DNA of 20,567 bases. It comes from a virus. How positions within the stretch are numbered: the first letter of the stretch is position 1; each line of letters starts with the position of its first letter. The DNA lies in IMG/VR virus record IMGVR_UViG_3300045051_000947, positions 1 through 20,567 of that record; one strand, 5' to 3'. The notes below the pieces were generated by a model. It was not told the origin of the DNA and did no database searches. It saw only the letters and a program-made list of their open reading frames with translations. A program made the translations under genes and the position numbers. Positions 8,704 through 14,666 of the stretch are shown here, one piece after another.

Positions 8704-8743
8704 CAAAAATTGAAATCAGGGGAGTGGGTTTACCCCACTCCCC
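8704..8743 (-). terminator. Hairpin terminator after the head genes
   Basis: On the minus strand, GGGGAGTGGG and CCCACTCCCC form a perfect 10-bp stem (8719-8728 with 8734-8743) around a 5-nt loop. TGATTTCAATTTTT follows. The T-run starts about 9 nt after the stem, so termination may be partial. It sits between the 65-aa gene and the glycosyltransferase gene. Confidence 0.7.
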
Positions 8744-8750
8744 GCCGAAA

Positions 8751-8948
8751 TTACGATGTTGCCCAGATACCGAGAGCGATGAAAGTTGCCATGCAGTTAT
8801 TCAAGGCAGTAGTGTGGCCAGCAGCAAAGTCAGTGGACGAGGCTACTGTGGATGCAGCGGCAGCAACCTTCAAATAGGGCTTGTCGACCAGATATGTCGG
8901 AAAGGCCGCATACAGGGTGGTTGAACTTGAGGAATCAATGAGAGCCAT
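8751..8948 (-). CDS. Small Ala/Ser/Thr-rich protein (65 aa), function unknown
   Basis: The start is preceded by AAAGGAG with 8-nt spacing. The product (MALIDSSSSTTLYAAFPTYL at the N-terminus) has a short hydrophobic centre and ends TFIALGIWATS. There is no signal peptide. It is the second of two small genes directly after the coat gene and is closed by the hairpin at 8719-8743. Small proteins in this place are often head-decoration or head-completion proteins; no motif proves that here. Confidence 0.65.
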   Translation of the reverse strand: MALIDSSSSTTLYAAFPTYLVDKPYLKVAAAASTVASSTDFAAGHTTALNNCMATFIALGIWATS

Positions 8949-8965
8949 GGGAATTACTCCTTTAT

Positions 8966-9178
8966 TTAATATGTGAGTACAGCTTGGGTGGTAGTTCCGG
9001 TGGCGGTTTTGCCATCGCTAGCAGCATTGACGATCTCCCACACCAATTGATATTCATCGTTGCCCAGTTTGATCTGGTTCAACCGTGACATGGTGAGAAT
9101 GCGTTCACAAAATGCCCTCAAAACGGCAAAATTAACCGCAGCACTTGGAGTTGATGCGTCTATGGTTATAGTTGACAT
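8966..9178 (-). CDS. Small protein after coat (70 aa), function unknown
   Basis: ATG follows AAGGGG with 6-nt spacing. The product begins MSTITIDASTPSAAVNFAVL, has a central helix (AFCERILTMSRLNQIKL) and a Thr-rich end (GKTATGTTTQAVLTY). No known family is recognised. It is separated from the coat gene by 60 bp and from the next small gene by 17 bp. High-expression-type spacing and place beside coat make a head-associated role possible. Confidence 0.65.
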   Translation of the reverse strand: MSTITIDASTPSAAVNFAVLRAFCERILTMSRLNQIKLGNDEYQLVWEIVNAASDGKTATGTTTQAVLTY

Positions 9179-9238
9179 AGATAACCCCTTGGTTAATTTG
9201 TGCGTTGATTAGGGAGAGTCGCACCCCTCTCTGTAAAT

Positions 9239-10543
9239 TTAACCAGCCAGACGCACGGCCAGTTCGGGGCGCAGACACCCAAAACCACCCAAGACATCGA
9301 TACGGCAGACCATGAAATCGTTCATGATGTCGTAATCGCGGATGATGCGCATTGAAATCCCGTCATGGGACTCACGGGCACCAAAGGCAACCCCCTGAGG
9401 AATCTCCATATCGCAGGTTCCAAGGGTAAAGGCATCTTTGTGGAATGCCAAGTTCTGAGGTGACACGGTGGATGCCGCACCGGTAAAAACGATCACGTCA
9501 GAGGCCGTGGGTACCCGTGTGATGTTGGCATCCGCGACAGTAGCGGCGGCAACTTTTGGGGTCGGGAAGATCTTGACGGTGGTGGTACCCGACAGAGTAA
9601 CGGCTTCCGTGACCACGAACTGTTGAAGGACCCCTGTGGACTGCTGATTCTCCGGGTTAACGGCAATACAACCGGCGGCAAGAGTACCTATAGTGAAGGT
9701 GTCACCAGCAGCAATGGTGGTTGCCCCACCTGTCAGCTTGATCGTTCCTGCATCCGCCGTGGTCCATGTGGCCTGTACAGTAGTAACACCGGAAGCAACG
9801 CGGGTACCCATGCTCAGGGACGGCATGTTCTGGTCCATAACGAAGTCAAAGCCCAGAGCGTTCCCCAGCAGACCATTCTTGTATTGGTCGCTGATAACTC
9901 CCTGAGGATTGAACAGACCGGCGAGGGCACCAATGGATTGAGCATTGGCTGCTGGGTTAAGGCAGAACGTACGGCCACCATCACGGGGGGCAGCCGAGTT
10001 GTCAAGGATCAGACCAGCATTCAGAAAACAGGAAGGGGCATTGTATTGAGCCAGACCTGTGGCCGAACCACCAGCTGTACCCGGAGTAGTACCCGGGGTG
10101 CCGATCTGCCAGAATACCGGACCAGCCCCACCAGAAGCAGCAATGCCATCGGAATAATACCCGGTGACGGCGGCAGAGGCGCAGTCGAGGTCAATAGTCG
10201 AGGCCAGTTTCGCAACCGCCGGTTTGATATAGCGGTTACTGAACTCATCGATATGCAGCGTCAGTTCCTTGGACGAGAACGTCATCGGAACAACCCATTG
10301 GCGGTCAAGGGTCAAGGGTACGGTGGATTCCGTGGTACCCTGCGGGGTAATAGCCGGGCCTTGCTGTACCGTGTACCGATTTGGTTTACGAACATTGATG
10401 GACTGGCCGATTTTTGCCCCAGTATTACCGAACTGGGAACTGTACTCACGGTTGACACCCTTGACAAAACTAAGGGTGTTGTGCAGAACCCTGAGGGACT
10501 CTTTGGTAATTACGGCATCGGTAAGGATAGTATTTGTTGCCAT
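9239..10543 (-). CDS. Major capsid (coat) protein, P22 gp5-like (434 aa)
   Basis: The N-terminal part reads as a P22-type coat protein: MATNTILTDAVITKESLRVL, then NREYSSQFGNTGAKIGQSIN and VRKPNRYT at about residues 31-57, and DRQWVVPMTFSSKELTLHID at about 80-99. Length equals that family (about 430 residues). A Thr/Val/Ala-rich middle (about residues 235-340) would correspond to the inserted domain region. It self-assembles into the HK97-fold shell on the scaffold encoded just upstream. The start ATG follows AAGGAG with 8-nt spacing. The 366-codon open frame on the opposite strand is antisense composition, not a gene. Coat is the most secure structural call after TerL and portal. Confidence 0.88.
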   Translation of the reverse strand: MATNTILTDAVITKESLRVLHNTLSFVKGVNREYSSQFGNTGAKIGQSINVRKPNRYTVQQGPAITPQGTTESTVPLTLDRQWVVPMTFSSKELTLHIDEFSNRYIKPAVAKLASTIDLDCASAAVTGYYSDGIAASGGAGPVFWQIGTPGTTPGTAGGSATGLAQYNAPSCFLNAGLILDNSAAPRDGGRTFCLNPAANAQSIGALAGLFNPQGVISDQYKNGLLGNALGFDFVMDQNMPSLSMGTRVASGVTTVQATWTTADAGTIKLTGGATTIAAGDTFTIGTLAAGCIAVNPENQQSTGVLQQFVVTEAVTLSGTTTVKIFPTPKVAAATVADANITRVPTASDVIVFTGAASTVSPQNLAFHKDAFTLGTCDMEIPQGVAFGARESHDGISMRIIRDYDIMNDFMVCRIDVLGGFGCLRPELAVRLAG

Positions 10544-10565
10544 TTGGTGAACTCCTTATTTTTAG

Positions 10566-11399
10566 TTATCGCCCAAATTGGGCTTTATTTCGTCTTGCAA
10601 TATACTGGTCGATCGGTAAATCTTCCTCATTCACAGCTATGGAACCCGCTGGAACTATTGTTGGAATCGGTTCGGGGGCCTGACTTACCTTTTTTGCGGG
10701 TTCTGGCTTGGGTTTCAACTTGATCTGCGTTTCAATCATCCCCATTGCTTTTGCGGCTTCTAGTGGCATCAGTCGTGACAGTCGCATTGCTTCCTTGGGA
10801 TTTTGGTCAAAATACCTGACCAAATCGATGCCCATTTCAGAACCTACAACCAATTCCGCAATCAGGGGACTGACCATACTACCCACGGATTTGACGGTAG
10901 CGCGAATATCTGGATCGTCCGTTTCAGCAGCGGCCAGCTTTTGCTGGAAGGTTTCCTGTGTTTTTGCCGCCTCCTGTCTGCGGCTCTGTTCCTGTATCTC
11001 CCTTACGAATTCAGTTTTTGCCCTGTTAATGACGTAGGCATCACGCGCCTGTTCAAACTCTTCCCACGTTTCAAACTGGTCGGATGTGGGTGGAGTGAAC
11101 ACTGTTGAGGCTACCGGGACTACCGGGGCGGTCGGGGTTTCTGTTTTTACCCTGCCCTCTGCAACCCCTTTCCAATAGGCAGCGTCCTGTTCGGCCTGTT
11201 GCCTACGCTTTCGTTGGGCAATCAGTTCCTTTGTCCGTTTGTCGGGTTCCGAACCCTGTACTTCTTCGGGGTTTGCAACGGGCGTTTGTTGCGAATCTTC
11301 TGTCGCAGGGGCCGATTCTGTGGTGTTCACGGCATTTGCTTCCACTACCAACTCATTGACAGGGGCCGATTCTGTCATTACGGCCTGTTCATCGCTCAT
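10566..11399 (-). CDS. Scaffolding protein (277 aa)
   Basis: This is an acidic, Glu/Gln/Ala/Pro-rich, Gly-poor protein without Cys, placed between portal and coat exactly as gene 8 in P22. The first 55 residues are disordered-looking (TESAPVNELVVEANAVNTTE). A charged helix follows (DKRTKELIAQRKRRQQAEQD, about 53-72), then a second long helix with EQSRRQEAAKTQETFQQKLA. The C-terminus is mixed basic/acidic (PIDQYIARRNKAQFGR), suitable for contact with coat N-arms. It would direct procapsid assembly and leave before or during packaging. GGAG lies 10 nt before the ATG, a slightly long spacing. Confidence 0.82.
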   Translation of the reverse strand: MSDEQAVMTESAPVNELVVEANAVNTTESAPATEDSQQTPVANPEEVQGSEPDKRTKELIAQRKRRQQAEQDAAYWKGVAEGRVKTETPTAPVVPVASTVFTPPTSDQFETWEEFEQARDAYVINRAKTEFVREIQEQSRRQEAAKTQETFQQKLAAAETDDPDIRATVKSVGSMVSPLIAELVVGSEMGIDLVRYFDQNPKEAMRLSRLMPLEAAKAMGMIETQIKLKPKPEPAKKVSQAPEPIPTIVPAGSIAVNEEDLPIDQYIARRNKAQFGR

Positions 11400-11432
11400 T
11401 GGCGCTATACTCCTTTTATTTTAGTTACCGGA

Positions 11433-11654
11433 TTAAAATTCACCACCTATGTCAATCCTTCTCCACTTGTGTGAGGAAGCACAGAGAAAAATGTAAGCAT
11501 CATTCCTTTTTAGTTCCCCGATCACACAACCAGCGGGTTTGGTGGAACTGGAAACATTACGAAAGGAAAGATTCATCTGGTTAGGTTTATCTCCACTAGC
11601 GGCAAAAACGCTGGTTGCAGCAAACAACAACACCCCGATTATAAACCTGTTCAT
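11433..11654 (-). CDS. Small exported protein with Sec signal peptide (73 aa)
   Basis: I chose ATG at 11652-11654 because GGAGG lies 6 nt upstream and the frame then opens with a textbook signal peptide: MNR, a hydrophobic core FIIGVLLFAATSV, and a likely cleavage site after VFA (residue 18). A longer in-frame start at 11690 would bury the signal and overlap the previous gene. The mature part (about 55 residues) is polar and has two Cys (43 and 58) that could form a disulfide in the periplasm. No lipobox is present. Function is unknown. It is odd to find an exported protein between portal and scaffold genes. Confidence 0.75.
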   Translation of the reverse strand: MNRFIIGVLLFAATSVFAASGDKPNQMNLSFRNVSSSTKPAGCVIGELKRNDAYIFLCASSHKWRRIDIGGEF

Positions 11655-11655
11655 G

Positions 11656-11886
11656 TTATACCTCCACCGGGGCCAGAAGCCCATTGGCAATAGTGAGTTT
11701 ATATGTTGTTGCTGTGGCAGTATCGACGGTGGTTAGCAACCCGGACGAACTGAGTGACCACGTGCCAGACAGGGCCGAACCGGTGCTGATAGCTGTCGGG
11801 TCAACGTATAACTCACCACTTTCCCTCATCTTGATTGTGGTATCATCAACTGTACTCTTGGTTAGAATCGGATGTCCCATCGTCAT
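11656..11886 (-). CDS. Small Thr/Ser-rich protein (76 aa), function unknown
   Basis: ATG at 11884-11886 overlaps the stop of the Com-like gene as ATGA. An ATG two codons later (11880) has better spacing to AAGGAG and may be the real start. The product begins with GHPILTKSTVDDTTIKMRES and continues with short beta-prone, Ser/Thr-rich sequence (SALSGTWSLSSSGLLTTVDT), then AANGLL-like sequence ending LAPVEV. It resembles a small beta-sandwich or decoration-type protein by composition only. One base separates its stop from the signal-peptide gene. Confidence 0.7.
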   Translation of the reverse strand: MTMGHPILTKSTVDDTTIKMRESGELYVDPTAISTGSALSGTWSLSSSGLLTTVDTATATTYKLTIANGLLAPVEV

Positions 11887-12035
11887 ACTCCTTTTATAGG
11901 ATCGTACTTTTTATCCGTCTGCGGTTTCGGTAACAAACCCCCCTGTAACAGTTTACAGCGAGGACATTTAATCTCATAGTGCCCTTTTATTTTGCCCAAC
12001 AGTTTACCACATTCACATCTTGCCTCATACAACAT
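11883..12035 (-). CDS. Com-like zinc-finger protein (50 aa)
   Basis: A 50-codon frame sits exactly between portal and the 76-aa gene: its ATG shares a base with the portal stop (TGATG) and its TGA lies in the next start (ATGA). The product MLYEARCECGKLLGKIKGHY is followed by EIKCPRCKLL. Four Cys at 7, 9, 24 and 27 and the phrase CGKLLxKxxGxYEIKCPRCK match the Com family, founded by phage Mu Com, a zinc-binding translational activator of mom. There is no mom-like gene in the window, so the target is unknown. It may bind RNA, or be a structural zinc ribbon. Lys-rich C-terminus (TDKKYDPIKGV). Confidence 0.85.
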   Translation of the reverse strand: MLYEARCECGKLLGKIKGHYEIKCPRCKLLQGGLLPKPQTDKKYDPIKGV

Positions 12036-14575
12036 CACGCCCCGCCTTCAAAAGAGGTTATGATCGGCTTTACATTCTTCATCATGTCATTGGCCATATC
12101 GCCATCTATTTTGCGGCGTTCATTATCCAGCTTTATCTTTTCTACAGCCGAGTTATGGCCGAATTTGACATAATCATGACTTTTCTGGTGTTCAAATTTT
12201 TCCCGCTCAAGCCTTAGCCTTTCAGCCTCCATCGCAAGCCTTGCTGCTTTTTCCTGAGACTCTTGAGGATTCGAACCCCCAAATCTATCATTGCTATTAC
12301 CACTTTCTGCTTGCAACTTAATCATCTCCAGTTGCATCTTTATCTTTTCGTGTTCCAGTTTAACCTTTTCCTGTTCAATCTTCATCATTTGCAACTGTTG
12401 TTTACCCTGCTCCAGTTGCATTTTGGCTTGGGCAAGCTGTAACTGGGGGTTAGGTGGGGGTGGGGTGGCAGCTTCACCCGGCCTTGGTTTAACCATACCC
12501 GGAGGAAGCATTTTCCGTAGCCTAGCCGCGAGTTCGTCCGCTTCCTTGAAATCCATATTTTGTACGATAAGGTCGGCAGCCATGGCCATCTGTTGTGGCA
12601 ATGACTGGGTTAATTGAAGCAAGTGTGCAGCCGATTCTTGGCGTTGTGTTGCGTAGCTAGGGCCAGTAGTCACAACCACACTGTATTTACCGGCAGTAAT
12701 GTCATTATATTTAGTATCCTTGCCCTCTTTAGCAAAAAGGGTCTTGAGTTTAACTGGGTCAATCCCTTGAAATTTATCAGGAGACTTATTTACAGACTTT
12801 AAGGCAGAACCGACCGTAGTATTGATTGGGATAAACGATTCAGACTCATCGAAATTGCGGATTCGAACATCCCGTTCGGTGTCGTACACCTCTGGGATCA
12901 TTTCATTCAGAACCCGCCCAGTGTACATAACAGCACGGGAAAAGTTCTCCATGAATTCGAATGTTCCAATATCGCCGGGGCGTTGGGCGGCCCGAACGGC
13001 TTCCCCCGTCTGCTGGGAAATATTCCCACCCACATCCGCATTGAACATGCCCAATACCGACTTGAGATTTTCCTCTCCTCTGCGGATCTGTTCAAATATA
13101 GCAACTGGGGGTTGACCGGGGGGCTGTCTCTGTGGCGGTCCTGCTGCTTCCGGGTCCACATTGTATTTCAACATCGGGAAGTTTTCAACGTTGGCTGAGG
13201 CATAATCAGTCTCAAACCCTTCGAACTGTTTGGCCGTACCGAGCCAAGGGGCTTTGGGGGCTAGAGCAATGGTTTCTGCTGCTGCTGAGTTCCAGTAATT
13301 AATAAGTTTTTGGGGGTCTTTACCGTTACGTACCAAACTAGTTACGTAATTTTTCCCCTCTATATTTAGCTCTTTCCCCTTAAGAAGTATCAGTGGAATG
13401 TATTTACCGGGGAATTTGTGCCCGTCCTTACCCCCTGACAATATATTGGTACAGGTGAGTATTCTGTGTCTTATCACCGTGTTTTGGGTGTCCCGTTTTT
13501 TGACGACCTTTGGCTCTACCCCTAATTGTTCCAACTCCATGGCCAAGGGGTTAGGTCCAGCGGGGCCGGGGACCGGTGAGGGTGCCTGGGGTATTCCTCC
13601 CGGCATTATTTGTGGCGCAGGAGCGCCTTGCACTCCCATGGCCGGGGGTCCGGCCGGGGGCAATGGTGCGGGGCTACCCGGCATGGGGGCGGGAGGACCA
13701 CCACCCACGGGAGGAGCCGGGGTAGCCCCTACTGGAGGTCCCATTGGTACATTAAGTCCACCTTTGGGGCCAACTTCTATTTTTTTGAGAACGGATTTCT
13801 GTTTATCTTTCCATTCCTTCCTGATTTCGTCAAATTCTTCTTCTGTTACCACACGGCCATCTTCCAACTGGCACATGATAACGGTTTCTTCTTCCTTACA
13901 AAAATACTCTGCCACAGTAACATTATCACCATCATACCAGAGTTCATTACTTAACCCGCGCCCAGTTTTAAGGCCATCTGATGGGACTATCCCATCCGGA
14001 TAACGCTCTTCGAACTCATCCTTAGGCACCTTCTCTAACAGGAACCCCCATTTGGCATCAGCATAATTCTGGTCTTTGCTGGAGGGGTCCATGTATACTA
14101 GAAAGGGGTTGCGAATCCCCTCCAGATATGCTTCCTGTAAAAACGGATTTTCCTCAGTGTAGCGAGTCAGGATGCGCCATGCCCCATAGCCACAGGAAAC
14201 CATCTGTTTACCGGCATAACTGTATATACCTTTAGCGTTACTCTGATATTCCACCGAGGATATGATACCCTGACGGATCTTAGCAATGGCTACATCGGCT
14301 TGGCTGTTTTCTGGGCGGATCTTGATGCTGGGGGAATTATGAAGCATGTCGCCAACCACTTGGTCAACGAATTTGGGTAAAAAATTGAGGGTAAGAGCGG
14401 GGCGGCCCTTATCGGAACGGCGTTTCTTTTCTTCTTGGGACCATTGTTCGCCATTAAGAAACTTGAGGTCCTCTATAGCGGCATTACGATTGTGGTCATC
14501 GGCGGCAACTGCGTCTTTCAACCGCTTCATGGCAGTATCTATTATTTTCCGTTCAGCAGCAGTTGCTCTGGCCAT
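12035..14575 (-). CDS. Portal protein, P22 gp1-like (846 aa)
   Basis: The N-terminal 260 residues follow the P22-type portal pattern: NRNAAIEDLKFLNGEQWSQE (30-49), RPALTLNFLPKFVDQVVGDM (58-77), SIKIRPEN (83-90), NPFLVYMDPSSKD (156-168) and WGFLLEKVPKDEFEERYPDG (176-195). Residues about 269-343 are a Gly/Pro/Ala/Met-rich insertion of low complexity. The core then resumes (VIRHRILTCTNILSGGKDGH; later TGEAVRAAQRPGDIGTFEFM). The last 150 residues are a long Gln/Lys/Glu coiled coil, likely the barrel that protrudes into the head. The portal dodecamer is the vertex through which TerL drives DNA. GGAG precedes ATG by 6 nt. The stop overlaps the Com-like start. Confidence 0.88.
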   Translation of the reverse strand: MARATAAERKIIDTAMKRLKDAVAADDHNRNAAIEDLKFLNGEQWSQEEKKRRSDKGRPALTLNFLPKFVDQVVGDMLHNSPSIKIRPENSQADVAIAKIRQGIISSVEYQSNAKGIYSYAGKQMVSCGYGAWRILTRYTEENPFLQEAYLEGIRNPFLVYMDPSSKDQNYADAKWGFLLEKVPKDEFEERYPDGIVPSDGLKTGRGLSNELWYDGDNVTVAEYFCKEEETVIMCQLEDGRVVTEEEFDEIRKEWKDKQKSVLKKIEVGPKGGLNVPMGPPVGATPAPPVGGGPPAPMPGSPAPLPPAGPPAMGVQGAPAPQIMPGGIPQAPSPVPGPAGPNPLAMELEQLGVEPKVVKKRDTQNTVIRHRILTCTNILSGGKDGHKFPGKYIPLILLKGKELNIEGKNYVTSLVRNGKDPQKLINYWNSAAAETIALAPKAPWLGTAKQFEGFETDYASANVENFPMLKYNVDPEAAGPPQRQPPGQPPVAIFEQIRRGEENLKSVLGMFNADVGGNISQQTGEAVRAAQRPGDIGTFEFMENFSRAVMYTGRVLNEMIPEVYDTERDVRIRNFDESESFIPINTTVGSALKSVNKSPDKFQGIDPVKLKTLFAKEGKDTKYNDITAGKYSVVVTTGPSYATQRQESAAHLLQLTQSLPQQMAMAADLIVQNMDFKEADELAARLRKMLPPGMVKPRPGEAATPPPPNPQLQLAQAKMQLEQGKQQLQMMKIEQEKVKLEHEKIKMQLEMIKLQAESGNSNDRFGGSNPQESQEKAARLAMEAERLRLEREKFEHQKSHDYVKFGHNSAVEKIKLDNERRKIDGDMANDMMKNVKPIITSFEGGA

Positions 14576-14608
14576 GAGTCACTCCGATTAATTATATCCT
14601 TACTACCA

Positions 14609-14637
14609 TCTAAACCACAAATAGAACCCCCTGTCAA
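14609..14637 (-). promoter_or_regulatory. Sigma70-like promoter ahead of portal
   Basis: TTGACA (14632-14637), a 17-bp spacer and TTTAGA (14609-14614) on the minus strand. The -10 box is poor (3 of 6), but 23 of 29 positions match the promoter at 18886-18914, including GGGGTT and TTTGTG inside the spacer. A TATAAT at 14591-14596 may give a second start. Confidence 0.6.
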
Positions 14638-14666
14638 GTATTTCTGTTGAATGACCTTACTGAATC

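Noticed and set aside
9623-10723. 366-codon open frame on the plus strand opposite the coat gene
   Set aside because: It is fully antisense to a well-supported coat gene, has no ribosome site or recognisable product, and reflects codon composition of the real gene.
11433-11690. Longer version of the signal-peptide protein starting at 11690
   Set aside because: It would overlap the 76-aa gene, lacks a ribosome site and would bury the signal peptide; ATG 11654 has GGAGG at good spacing.
13398-14003. 201-codon plus-strand frame
   Set aside because: It is antisense to the portal gene; its Gly/Pro-rich product is the complement of the Pro-rich insertion.
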